DNA of 64,000 nucleotides from assembly GCA_016290215.1 (NCBI GenBank), contig JAEETH010000012.1, positions 1 to 64,000 of the forward strand. The letters are read 5' to 3'. The notes beneath the pieces were generated by a model. It worked only from the letters and a program-made list of their open reading frames with translations. It was not told where the DNA came from and made no database searches. The position numbers and the translations under genes were made by a program. The stretch is from Bacteroidales bacterium. Its GTDB lineage: Bacteria; Bacteroidota; Bacteroidia; Bacteroidales; F082. Positions 55,083-63,795 of this stretch are shown in pieces (position 1 is the stretch's first letter; each line of letters begins with the position of its first letter).

Positions 55083-57662
55083 TCAACGCGTGCCTACCAC
55101 CACTGCGTTTTTGAACTTCTTAACCTTTCCATCGAAATTAAACACCTCGGTGACAACGACATAAACCCCAATGGGGACACGGTTGCCGTTGTCGTCCAAG
55201 CCGTTCCAAAGGAGATTACCCTCCTGCCCTACCAATTCACCTTTGGCTAAATGTCGCATCTGTTGGCCGGCCACGTTGAAGATATAGGTGTTCATCGTGT
55301 AGCCCGCCTCGTCAAAACGATAGTTGATGAAACAAGCGTCGTCGAAGCCATCGCCGTCGGGCGAGAAGATGTCGGGGCTGATAGAGATTTCATCGTTTGA
55401 AGGTTCCGTAGCACTTTGCATCATCGAGTTGGGCTGACCAGGCGTACCAAAATGTGCGCTTTCGGCGGCTGAATGCCAATTGTCGGACGACATTGAGGGT
55501 TGGTCGAAGCTGACACGTTCGAGTGAAACGCCCTTCGTCACCTTGAGCAATGGATAGTGCATCTTTTCAGAAAAATACATGGCATCAATGGTGGTGCCGT
55601 CCTTACCCATCAATATGGCCGTGCCGCCTGCGTTGGCATAACTTGGAAAAGAGGCCATCTGCACATAATTATCAGTTGGGCAGTCGTATTGTTGGCCCAC
55701 AATCTCGCTATTGGTGGAGAGCAACACATAAGTCTGAGGCAAAAACAAGCGGCTTTCAGTTGCGATTTCCTTTAAAGTCGTGTCGGCAGGATTGGGAAAG
55801 CTCTCGCGGACGACACCAAGAATCAAATTGCTGAGGTCGAAGGTTTTATCGGTGTTATTGTAGAGTTCCACATAATCCACACCAGGTGCGATGGGGTCAA
55901 AAAGAATCTCATTAATCAGAATCTCGCCTTCTGCAATCTCATTCGGGATGCCAAACTGCACATGGGTATCGGGCGCAATGACCGTACCAACGCAGTTGGC
56001 CACACCATTAATAATTAATGTGTACACCACGCCCTCCTCAAAACCGTGGTCAAACAGCAGCCCAACATAATTGGGATCCATTGGGTTGGTTTCAATCTCT
56101 TGTGGATGTTCTTCCAATTCTTCAACGAGGAAATGCTGTGGTTCCAAGCTCGTGATGTCCATCTGCTGGTCAAACCAAAGCTGGACGATAAAATTAGAAA
56201 ACATGCTTACGTGCTCCACAAGAGGGGCCACATCGTTTTCGCCATTCACCGAGTTGATTCGTCCAGGCGTACCGCCCAAAGCATCCACCGAAGCCGTCCA
56301 ATTGGAAGCACCCGAGCAAGGGTTCAGCGGGTCGATTTGCTCCACCGACCAGCCACCATTGGCTTTATTGGTGTCGTGGTACCAAGTGTTGCTAAAGTTG
56401 ACACGCGAAATCAACAGCCCTTCCTTATTATAAAGGTACATCATCGATGAAGTATTACCCACCGAAAAGCTGCTGAAGCCAATACAATCACCATATTGTC
56501 GCAACTCAGCCACGGCATCATTATGGCAGAGAATGACATAGCCGTGTGGGGCAAGGACATAGTTGCCGAAAGTGTTATCGTTCGAGCCGATTTCGATGCT
56601 CCAGTCCTTCAAGTCGATGCCAAACTCGGTGGTGTTGTAGAGCTCCACATATTCCCATTCTGGCAAACCCACAACGGGATTGGGGTCGGCCATGATTTCG
56701 TTGATGACGATGTCGTATTCCGAGGCTTCGTAAATCGAAAAAGCGGTGGTGGTTGGCTCCATCATATTGTTCCACAAGTCTTTAACGCCGCTGATGGTCA
56801 AGGTATAATTAATGCCATTACCGATTTCGCGCTCCAATGTCAAAACCACCGTTGCAGGATTTACGCCAAAAGCGACCGAGGCCGGACGACCCAAACCGTT
56901 ATCAATTGAATAATTGGCAACATTCAACGCAGTCGATTCATCCAAGGCTTCATTGAACGAGAGTTGAAGGTGGGTCAAGTCGGGCACACCACAAGTCAGC
57001 AAAACAGGTGGTTCATGGTCGGCAATGCGCGGGCCGACATAGACATCGTCGAAATAGATTTTTTTCGAGTTGCTGGAGGTATATTTTGACCAAAAGCCAA
57101 AGTAGCCATTACGCCCGTATGTATCATCAGCACCTTGTGCTTCAATGAGATAAATACCAGAATTATCGTAGCACGTCTGTATCATCCAGTTGCCCTCTCG
57201 GTCGCAAGTCACCTTAACTGCAACGGCAAACGAAGCCGCGATAGCACCTTCTGTGCCACGACAAATCTGTTGCTGTCCATCGGCATCCTTACGGAACAAG
57301 GTGATGGCATCGCTGCTGCCGCCTTCACCAAAACGAAGAAAATAACCATGTGTGGGTTGGTTCAAATCAGCGATGTCGGCACTTAGCCAAACATCGGTGT
57401 AGTTGTTTCCCGAAGGGGCAAAGGCCTCCCTAATCCAAAACTGCCATTCCATCGACTCATGCTCAGTGACAGGCAACGAAAGATAGGAAACACCTTCGCC
57501 TTCCGCGTTCAATTGAAGCTGTTTGTTACTATTAATAATAAAGTTTGCAGTTGTCCCTGACCAAACAGGATTTTGGGTGAAGTCGCCGTCGGAGAAGTCA
57601 TCGATGACTTGGGCGAAAAGAGAAAAAGGCAGCAGAAACAGGAGTAAGAGTATCTTTTTCAT
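55083..57662 (-). CDS. Secreted lamin-tail-domain protein with gliding-motility/T9SS type B C-terminus
   Basis: An 859-residue exported protein: signal peptide (MKKILLLLFLLPFSLFAQ), a jelly-roll domain (about 20-215), a bacterial Ig-like region (about 220-315), a lamin-tail domain (ASEYDIVINEIMADPNPV to about 460), another Ig-like module (about 470-575), a second lamin-tail domain (GEILINEILFDPIAPGVDYVE, about 580-735) and a C-terminal T9SS type B/CHU_C domain (SPDIFSPDGDGFDD ... GVYVVVTEVF). It is a predicted cell-surface or secreted protein; the role of the lamin-tail domains is not defined. Its promoter box is at 57685-57692. Confidence 0.88.
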   Translation of the reverse strand: MKKILLLLFLLPFSLFAQVIDDFSDGDFTQNPVWSGTTANFIINSNKQLQLNAEGEGVSYLSLPVTEHESMEWQFWIREAFAPSGNNYTDVWLSADIADLNQPTHGYFLRFGEGGSSDAITLFRKDADGQQQICRGTEGAIAASFAVAVKVTCDREGNWMIQTCYDNSGIYLIEAQGADDTYGRNGYFGFWSKYTSSNSKKIYFDDVYVGPRIADHEPPVLLTCGVPDLTHLQLSFNEALDESTALNVANYSIDNGLGRPASVAFGVNPATVVLTLEREIGNGINYTLTISGVKDLWNNMMEPTTTAFSIYEASEYDIVINEIMADPNPVVGLPEWEYVELYNTTEFGIDLKDWSIEIGSNDNTFGNYVLAPHGYVILCHNDAVAELRQYGDCIGFSSFSVGNTSSMMYLYNKEGLLISRVNFSNTWYHDTNKANGGWSVEQIDPLNPCSGASNWTASVDALGGTPGRINSVNGENDVAPLVEHVSMFSNFIVQLWFDQQMDITSLEPQHFLVEELEEHPQEIETNPMDPNYVGLLFDHGFEEGVVYTLIINGVANCVGTVIAPDTHVQFGIPNEIAEGEILINEILFDPIAPGVDYVELYNNTDKTFDLSNLILGVVRESFPNPADTTLKEIATESRLFLPQTYVLLSTNSEIVGQQYDCPTDNYVQMASFPSYANAGGTAILMGKDGTTIDAMYFSEKMHYPLLKVTKGVSLERVSFDQPSMSSDNWHSAAESAHFGTPGQPNSMMQSATEPSNDEISISPDIFSPDGDGFDDACFINYRFDEAGYTMNTYIFNVAGQQMRHLAKGELVGQEGNLLWNGLDDNGNRVPIGVYVVVTEVFNFDGKVKKFKNAVVVGTR

Positions 57663-57684
57663 AGTACAGCAGATTTGGGAAGGA

Positions 57685-57692
57685 CAAAAATA
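57685..57692 (-). promoter_or_regulatory. Bacteroidota -7 element for the lamin-tail protein gene
   Basis: It reads TATTTTTG on the minus strand, 22 bases before the ATG at 57662. Confidence 0.65.
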
Positions 57693-57737
57693 GGAATTTT
57701 TGGGCTTTCCGACAAAAAAGACTAGAAAAAGACAAAT

Positions 57738-59330
57738 TTACTTCACTAAAAACAACCCCGGCGTGATGTCCAGCCAATGGAGCACCGTCTCGCCCCAAAC
57801 GAGAATCAGCACCCACGAAATGGTCATCATGGTGATGCCGAACTTGAAAGCGTCGGTTTGGCTGTATTGGTTGGTGTTGTAAAGCAATGCAGCGGGCTTG
57901 CTGTTGAAAGGCAACACATAGCAGTGCTCGATAAGCATGGCCACGGGCAGGCTGAGGCTCATCACGGGGAAGCCGAAACGCGCCTCCACACCCAAGGCGA
58001 TGGGCACGAAGACCATGGTGCGGATGGTCTTGCTTTGGAACACGAGGCCCGAGTACATCATCAAGAAGGTGAGGATGACATACAACACCCAGAACGGGGT
58101 GTTGGCCGTGATGCCGAGACTGTCGAAAGCCGCGTTGACCATAGTGTTGGGCAGGTCTGTGGCATTGAGGCCCGAGCCCAAGGTATAAGCGCCAGCCGAG
58201 AAAAGCATCAGGTGCCAAGGGATGTCGACATCGTTCCATTTCACCACGCCAATGCCAGGCAACAAGGCAATGATAGCACCCAGCAATGCGACAATGGTCT
58301 CGTCGATGTTGTGGAACGTGCCTTTGGTAACCCATAAAAACAATACCAAAACGAAAATCGCCACGGCCTTGTATTCCTCGGCTTTCATCTTGCCCATGGC
58401 TTGCAATTCCTCTTTCAGTCGCTCCAAGCCGCCTTCGATTTGGGGCTTCTGTTCTTCTTTCTTCATCGGGAAAAAGACATAAATGCCGAGCAACAAACCG
58501 ATGACCAAGATAAGCAAACTCATAGGGCCGCAAGAGATGAGCCAATCGGAATAACCGAAGTCGCAGCTGCCAACGAAGCCAGCGATGAGCGAGATGGCCA
58601 ACAGGTGGGCGCCGCTACCCGTATAAAATGCATTGGCACCGATATTCACCTGGAAGAGATTCTGAATGACGAGGTTTCGTCCGAAATTATTGCGATTGCC
58701 GTTGGAGGCACCATAGATGGCGCAAACCGTCATAAAGATGGGCAGCATGATGGTGGCTTTCACCGTAGTTGCCGAGATAAAGGCTGAAAGCACTAAGTTG
58801 ATGACCAAGAAGCTCCAAAGCACACCTTTGGCACTCTTGCCGAACTTGATGACGAAAGCCAAAGCCAAACGCTTGGCAAATTGTGTCTTGACCAGCATAC
58901 TCGCCAAGACAAAGGAAAGGATATTCAACCACATCACAGGGTGACCGAGTTGGGCAAGGGCTTCTTTTTGTGTGGTGACATTACAAAGCACGATACCAAG
59001 GATGATGAGCAGAGAAGTCAGGTAGTTGGGAATGGCTTCCGTCATCCAGAGGATGAGACCCGCGACAAAGATGGCGAGCATGGCGTAGTTGGTGCGCAGA
59101 AATTCGTCGAAACCAATTTCGTTGCAACGCTTCAAAGCTTTGGCGGTCAACGATTCGGTGTTCAGGTTGTCGATGAAACCGATGTGACAGCACCAATAAA
59201 TCACGATGAAAGCGATGATGGCCAAGGGGCCGCCGAGGCGTGCCATCCAAATCTCAAAGTTGGATTTCTGCATCTTGGGCAGTTTTTCCACTTTGTAGTT
59301 GTTCATATCTAACGGGTCGAATGTACTCAT
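57738..59330 (-). CDS. SLC13-family (DASS) anion permease
   Basis: A 530-residue carrier with about 11-12 membrane segments. SFVLASMLVKTQFAKRLA and the Ser-Ala-Thr-Thr motif FISATTVKATIMLPIF lie in the conserved Na+/substrate regions, and FMMYSGLVFQSKTIRTM and FNSKPAALLYNTNQY follow in the second half. It likely imports dicarboxylates, citrate or a related anion with sodium. I chose the ATG at 59330; the longer frame (59378) runs into an intergenic repeat. A cytoplasmic loop (MKKEEQKPQIEGGLERLKEEL) interrupts the helices. Confidence 0.88.
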   Translation of the reverse strand: MSTFDPLDMNNYKVEKLPKMQKSNFEIWMARLGGPLAIIAFIVIYWCCHIGFIDNLNTESLTAKALKRCNEIGFDEFLRTNYAMLAIFVAGLILWMTEAIPNYLTSLLIILGIVLCNVTTQKEALAQLGHPVMWLNILSFVLASMLVKTQFAKRLALAFVIKFGKSAKGVLWSFLVINLVLSAFISATTVKATIMLPIFMTVCAIYGASNGNRNNFGRNLVIQNLFQVNIGANAFYTGSGAHLLAISLIAGFVGSCDFGYSDWLISCGPMSLLILVIGLLLGIYVFFPMKKEEQKPQIEGGLERLKEELQAMGKMKAEEYKAVAIFVLVLFLWVTKGTFHNIDETIVALLGAIIALLPGIGVVKWNDVDIPWHLMLFSAGAYTLGSGLNATDLPNTMVNAAFDSLGITANTPFWVLYVILTFLMMYSGLVFQSKTIRTMVFVPIALGVEARFGFPVMSLSLPVAMLIEHCYVLPFNSKPAALLYNTNQYSQTDAFKFGITMMTISWVLILVWGETVLHWLDITPGLFLVK

Positions 59331-59342
59331 GGAGGTGTTATT

Positions 59343-59418
59343 TGACGTGAGACGCGAGACTACGGGACGCGAGACCAAATCCGTCCCGTGTCCCGTGTCT
59401 CGAAGTCTCGTGTCGATT
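59343..59418. repeat. ACGGGAC-core repeat, short copy
   Basis: Units GACGTGAGACGCGAGAC, ACGGGACGCGAGACC and CGTCCCGTGTCCCGTGTC form an imperfect palindrome like the core of 25757-25920. It lies between the CYTH gene stop (59417) and the SLC13 start. Confidence 0.75.
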
Positions 59419-59893
59419 ATTTCCAGTTCTTATAAGGATTCTTCATCAACATGGAGTTGAAGTACTTGGGGTCGCCGGTGACCTCTTCGCCGAGCCAGGC
59501 GGGCTTGTCGAAGGGCTCGTTCTCATCGGTGAGCTCGACTTCGGCCACGATGAGGCCGTCGTTGTCGCCATAAAACTCGTCGACTTCCCAAGTGTGCTTG
59601 CCATCGGTGTTCTTGACGAGATAGCGGGTCTTGTCGATGACACCAGGTTCACAGATTTCAAGGAGTTGTTTCACTTCCTCGACGGGAATTTCCTTCTCCC
59701 ACTCGAAGCGGGCGGCGCCAGAGGCGTTGCCAATGCCCTTGATGGTGATGAAGCCCTTGTCGCCCTTCACACGCACGCGGACGGTGCGCTCAGGGACACT
59801 GCTGAGATAGCCTTGGGTGATGCGCGTGGCCTTGATAGCCTCGGCCTTAAAGTCACCCTTTACCAAAAACTTTTTTTCAATCTCTTGTGCCAT
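59417..59893 (-). CDS. CYTH-domain protein (triphosphate tunnel enzyme)
   Basis: A 158-residue CYTH protein: the signature EIEKKFLVKGDF at the N-terminus (ExExK), the Arg/Lys strands RVRVKGDKGFITIKG, KTRYLV and WEVDEFYGDN, and the Glu-rich VAEVELTDENEPFD strand. Members bind inorganic triphosphate or nucleoside triphosphates in a beta tunnel; the short form is often an inorganic tripolyphosphatase. It lies 6 bases after the 59900 gene in the same direction. Confidence 0.9.
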   Translation of the reverse strand: MAQEIEKKFLVKGDFKAEAIKATRITQGYLSSVPERTVRVRVKGDKGFITIKGIGNASGAARFEWEKEIPVEEVKQLLEICEPGVIDKTRYLVKNTDGKHTWEVDEFYGDNDGLIVAEVELTDENEPFDKPAWLGEEVTGDPKYFNSMLMKNPYKNWK

Positions 59894-59899
59894 AGTCGT

Positions 59900-60544
59900 T
59901 TATTCATTTGCAAGCGGTTTGTCGGACATGCCGATGACGCGCTTGATCGCCTGTAAATAGTTGATGTTTTCGACACCTTCGAGGCCACAGTCCTTGATGG
60001 TCTTCTTGATGTCCTCAATCTCGGTCGACTCGGAGTTAATAGTCACCACCTTGGCGCCATTAATGAGCACCTCGCCAAACTCGCAGATGGTGTCGTTGAC
60101 CATATAGCCAAAGCGACGTTTGTGGACGCGCACAGCAGCCAGGTCGGGGTTGGCCTTCACCATGGCGATGAACTCATCGTAAGTATAGGTGTCCTTGGTC
60201 AACTTGGGCATTTCGACCATGAAAGCAGGAAACACTTCCTTCTCAAGCACTTCGCGGCTGATAGGGAACTCGCCCTTCATAAGGGGATTCCATTGCTCAA
60301 GTCCATCGACGGATTGAACGAAGGTCTTGATGTCCATTTTGCCGTCGCGAATTTTGGTGTTGTTGATGTCGTTTTTGCGGGAGATGATGTAAATCTCGTC
60401 GCTAAGGCGCTCCCAAACCTTCTCGGGGACGGGCATCGACAGACGGGCCATACGTTTGTGGGCCTCGCAGAAACACTGCCCGAAGGAGCGGAACTCAAAT
60501 CTCGGCTTCGAAACTTCGCCGATTTTCATTTCTTCTTTTGCCAT
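59900..60544 (-). CDS. Divergent CYTH-like protein
   Basis: A 214-residue soluble protein. PRFEFRSFGQCF near the N-terminus could be a diverged ExExK strand; YIISRKNDINNTKIRDGKMDIK and RVHKRRFGYMVNDTICEFGE resemble basic and acidic tunnel strands. It is longer than its neighbour and has an inserted helical segment (PLMKGEFPISREVLEKEVFPA). It is probably co-transcribed with the CYTH gene (6-base gap). The family call rests on strand patterns and position, so it is tentative. Confidence 0.55.
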   Translation of the reverse strand: MAKEEMKIGEVSKPRFEFRSFGQCFCEAHKRMARLSMPVPEKVWERLSDEIYIISRKNDINNTKIRDGKMDIKTFVQSVDGLEQWNPLMKGEFPISREVLEKEVFPAFMVEMPKLTKDTYTYDEFIAMVKANPDLAAVRVHKRRFGYMVNDTICEFGEVLINGAKVVTINSESTEIEDIKKTIKDCGLEGVENINYLQAIKRVIGMSDKPLANE

Positions 60545-60596
60545 AGAGTTATTTAAGATTCAATATTTAAAATTCAAAATTCAATAATTTAAGTTT

Positions 60597-60731
60597 GAGA
60601 TTCCCCTTTGGGGAATGGAGAATGATTGACTTGTATAAAAGGCGGCGGCTGGTCTGCCTTTCTGTCGTATTAGATTTACAAACCGCCGCTTAATAACTCA
60701 AGAATAAAACTCCATTCCCGAAGGGAATCTC
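60597..60731. repeat. GCGGCGGC palindromic element, copy 3
   Basis: Perfect ends (GAGATTCCCC...GGGAATGGAG at the left; CTCCATTCCCGAAGGGAATC at the right) surround a GGCGGCGGCT/ACCGCCGCTT stem. It is the best-preserved copy of the family. It lies between the lamin-tail lipoprotein stop (60743) and the CYTH-like gene start. Confidence 0.88.
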
Positions 60732-60742
60732 ATATTCTCACC

Positions 60743-62080
60743 TTATTCCTGCGGAATATCCTCGCCAGAGGCGGGGTTGGCTTCGCCAGGCGTGGCTTCG
60801 GCCAGCTTCCAGTCGCCACCATCGGGAATACGGGCGTAAGATTGCGGAGCAACATCAGAAATAGTCTGCCCCCATTCACCCGTGGAGCCTCTCGTAAACA
60901 CATCTCTTTCGGTGCCATCGGGCATAAAGAGCGTTATACGTATAGTCTTCTTTGCTGACAGACCACCATCAAAGAAATACTCAGGGCCCAGTTCAGGATG
61001 GTCAGCTTGGACATTATTGCTATAGAGTAACACATAGCCATGGGCAGGAATAACCATAGTAGCATCAGCGGTCCATTTAGCACCATCAACATAGTCGTCC
61101 TTCATGATGTACATGCCTGCGAGTGAAAGCTCAAGGTTGCCTTTGTTGTAAATTTCGATGAACTTAGCGTCACCGTTCAGCTCGTTGAGGACGATATTGC
61201 TATAGTCTGGCTCTTCGGGAGTCGGAGGCTCAGGGGTGTCGCCGCCTTCGAGGCCGAGAACGATGTTTTGTCCATCAATGTTGGCTGCACCTGGGGTGGC
61301 ATCGGAATAGTACCATTTGCCATCGGCATTGCGGCTGTAAGAAGCAGGAGCTTGGTTGCCGGCATAGCCGTATGCTTCGCCATTCAGTTCGATGTTGACC
61401 AAGTTAAAGTCATCGATGGAAACACCAGCGGGCGTGAAGAGCTGGATGCGAACGTTACTTTTAGCAGATAGTCCTGTGTTAAAGATTAGATTCTCAGGAT
61501 AACCTTCTGGTATCACATTGGATTTATAGCTATAAAGGACAAGATAAGCTCCAGCCTCAATTTTCACAGCATCTTCAGCAGTCCAGGCCAACTCCTCGTC
61601 TTTATTGAACGTAACACCTTTGAGGTTAATTGCTTCGGCACCAGCATTGTAGATTTCGATGAACTTGTCGTTACCATTGAGCTCGTTGAGGCGGAGTACG
61701 CTGTAGTCGACGGCGACAGCACCCACTTCATATTCCATGTCGGACGAAACGGCCGTTGCTTCATCATTCTTGGCTTGCACGCAGAATGTCACTTTGGTTC
61801 CGTTAGGCTGGGCAGGGATGACAGCGGAATAGAGGTCGTTGTCACCAGCAGTCATGGCAACTTCATTAGCTTTGCTGTCAACACCAGTCATATACACCAA
61901 CTTGGCCGTAAAGTCCTTAAAGCAGGTAATCGTTGCAGTCACTGTGACATCATCATCCGCTTGGACAGCTGTAGGATTGTATGTAACATTAGAAATGGTG
62001 ATGCCTGGATATTGCTTATCCTTGACACAAGAGGCAAGCCCCATCAAAAGGGCCAGAGCCACAAACATTATTTTCTTCAT
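60743..62080 (-). CDS. Lamin-tail-domain lipoprotein
   Basis: A 445-residue exported lipoprotein (MFVALALLMGLASCVKD). An Ig-like domain (about 25-125) precedes two lamin-tail domains: SVLRLNELNGNDKFIEIYN (about 130-265) and NIVLNELNGDAKFIEIYNKG (about 295-435). They are joined by a Pro/Glu linker (GGDTPEPPTPEEPDYS). It is a tandem duplication at the domain level. It is probably anchored in the outer membrane facing outward. The role is unknown. It is related in domain type to the 55083 protein but has no T9SS tail. Confidence 0.8.
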   Translation of the reverse strand: MKKIMFVALALLMGLASCVKDKQYPGITISNVTYNPTAVQADDDVTVTATITCFKDFTAKLVYMTGVDSKANEVAMTAGDNDLYSAVIPAQPNGTKVTFCVQAKNDEATAVSSDMEYEVGAVAVDYSVLRLNELNGNDKFIEIYNAGAEAINLKGVTFNKDEELAWTAEDAVKIEAGAYLVLYSYKSNVIPEGYPENLIFNTGLSAKSNVRIQLFTPAGVSIDDFNLVNIELNGEAYGYAGNQAPASYSRNADGKWYYSDATPGAANIDGQNIVLGLEGGDTPEPPTPEEPDYSNIVLNELNGDAKFIEIYNKGNLELSLAGMYIMKDDYVDGAKWTADATMVIPAHGYVLLYSNNVQADHPELGPEYFFDGGLSAKKTIRITLFMPDGTERDVFTRGSTGEWGQTISDVAPQSYARIPDGGDWKLAEATPGEANPASGEDIPQE

Positions 62081-62164
62081 ATTATTCTCAATTTTAAAAG
62101 GTTATATAGTTTAAATAAGGTTTATATTACATTAACTCGACATAAGAAACAAAACTTTTTGATG

Positions 62165-62290
62165 TTGTTGGCTATAAGCTATCAGCCGTCAGCTATAAGC
62201 TCGTTTGCTACTGAGCTGAAAGCTGATTGCTGAAAGCTATACAACAAAGTCTCGTATCCAATATGTAGATTAAATTTGCTCATATCTTTA
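62165..62290 (+). repeat. Modular intergenic repeat, TCAGC core, copy 3
   Basis: It holds GCTATAAGCTATCAGCCGTC, AGCTGAAAGCTGATTGCTGA, CTCGTATCCAATATGTAGAT and the border TAAATTTGCTCATATC. It lies next to the stop codon of the porin gene. It is more diverged than copies 1 and 2. Confidence 0.75.
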
Positions 62291-63679
62291 GAAAGCGACT
62301 TGGAAACGAGCCAGCAGCATGTGGTAATTCACACCAGCCTTGCCATCAGCAGCGGTGACCTTGGTAAAGTCCTTGGTCGGGTTGCCATCGGCATCGAGAC
62401 CGACATAGAGCTTGCCCTTACCGTTGGCGTAACGGTCGTTGTTGACATATTGGTAGTTGAGACCAATCTTCACATTCTTGGAGAAGTAGAAGTTGAGGCC
62501 AGCGCCATAAAGCTCGGCAGAGCCACCATAGATGGCTTGGTCGGCTGCACGGCCTTCGTAGTCGTTCAAATCGAGGAATTCATATTTGGCAACGAGTTCG
62601 ATGTCGCCCCAGCTGCGGCCAGGACGCACACGGTTGAACTTGGCACCGTCGGAGTCGTAGCTCTGCTTACCGCCGAGGAGGAGGCAGGCGCCTTCCACAT
62701 ACCAGCCTTGGAAATGATAAGGCTTGGTGATATTGGCTTCAGGCTTCATATAGGTCCAATCCGACACCCAGGCACCTTCGAGGCGCAGTCCGTTGATATG
62801 GCCAGCGAGTTCGGCAGTAGCGATGAGGTTATACTTGGTATTCTTGATGTCGTCGGTGTCGAGGTACTTCTTGCGGCTGATGTTGGTGGTATTGCGGCAG
62901 CTGAAACGGGTTGCGCTATACACGCCCATCTCGTCAGAAGTCTTGGGGGAGTCGTACATGACAGCACCACCGATATGCAGACCATAGTCGGCCTCGTTGA
63001 CGGGACGCACCACAATCTTGCCGACGTATGAAAGACCCTCGTCCATGCCATAGTCCTTATTGTTGGCCTCTACATAATCGCGAGTCTCCTGGCCTTCGAT
63101 CTCCTGGAAGAGCACGCTGGCACTACCGAAGAAATACTTGTTGGTGTACTTGGCGAAGACACCGAGGTGACGGCTAGGCGCAAAGGCGTTAATCACCATC
63201 GGGCGCTCCATGAACATGAGGTAACGAGAAGAAGTGTTGCGCGACATGGTGAAGTCGGGCTTCATGCTACCGACAGTGAACTGCCAGTTCTTCAATCCGT
63301 TGTAACGGACGACAGCGTCTTTAAGTTCAAAGGAACCGTTGGCGAGTTCCATGTCAATCTCACCATACCAATTAGGTGTGATTTGAGCCTTGGCAGCAAA
63401 GCGTGCACGACGAATGCTGGCACCTGAGCCGATCGGGTCGGCCCATTCCTGGGCACCGAAATAGTGACCGAAATCGACCTGGACTCTGGCATCAAACCAG
63501 AATTTATAGTCTTTGTCTTTAGACTCGAACACCAAGATACCGTCGCGACTCGAAGTCTCCAACGACTTGACGTTCACTTTGTTGCCATACTGGTCGACGG
63601 CTTGAGCCTTGTCGTCAGTCTGTGCAAAGGCCATCGAACCTAACATGAGGGCGGCCATCATTAATACAATCTTTTTCAT
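62288..63679 (-). CDS. Phosphate-selective porin OprO/OprP-like protein
   Basis: A 463-residue outer-membrane barrel: signal peptide (MKKIVLMMAALMLGSMAFAQ), an N-terminal linker, then FWFDARVQVDFGHYFG and RRARFAAKAQITPNWYGEID, which match the OprO/OprP-like porin pattern in Bacteroidetes. It ends with an aromatic barrel strand (MLLARFQVAF). It probably forms a trimeric anion or solute channel; true phosphate selectivity is not shown. It has a -7 box at 63729-63736 and a TCAGC-core repeat at its 3' end. Confidence 0.88.
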   Translation of the reverse strand: MKKIVLMMAALMLGSMAFAQTDDKAQAVDQYGNKVNVKSLETSSRDGILVFESKDKDYKFWFDARVQVDFGHYFGAQEWADPIGSGASIRRARFAAKAQITPNWYGEIDMELANGSFELKDAVVRYNGLKNWQFTVGSMKPDFTMSRNTSSRYLMFMERPMVINAFAPSRHLGVFAKYTNKYFFGSASVLFQEIEGQETRDYVEANNKDYGMDEGLSYVGKIVVRPVNEADYGLHIGGAVMYDSPKTSDEMGVYSATRFSCRNTTNISRKKYLDTDDIKNTKYNLIATAELAGHINGLRLEGAWVSDWTYMKPEANITKPYHFQGWYVEGACLLLGGKQSYDSDGAKFNRVRPGRSWGDIELVAKYEFLDLNDYEGRAADQAIYGGSAELYGAGLNFYFSKNVKIGLNYQYVNNDRYANGKGKLYVGLDADGNPTKDFTKVTAADGKAGVNYHMLLARFQVAF

Positions 63680-63728
63680 TTTGGAGAGATTTAGTTATTA
63701 ATAAAGTGAATTTTACGTTTAACAAAGG

Positions 63729-63736
63729 CAAAGGTA
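63729..63736 (-). promoter_or_regulatory. Bacteroidota -7 element for the porin gene
   Basis: It reads TACCTTTG on the minus strand, 49 bases before the ATG at 63679. Confidence 0.65.
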
Positions 63737-63787
63737 GAAAAAATGTGAATTGCAACAAAAAATGGGGTTATTTTTCGGAATTATTCC

Positions 63788-63795
63788 TACTTTTG
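63788..63795 (+). promoter_or_regulatory. Bacteroidota -7 element for the structured RNA, copy B
   Basis: TACTTTTG on the plus strand directly upstream of the second RNA copy, as in copy A (42366-42373). Confidence 0.65.
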
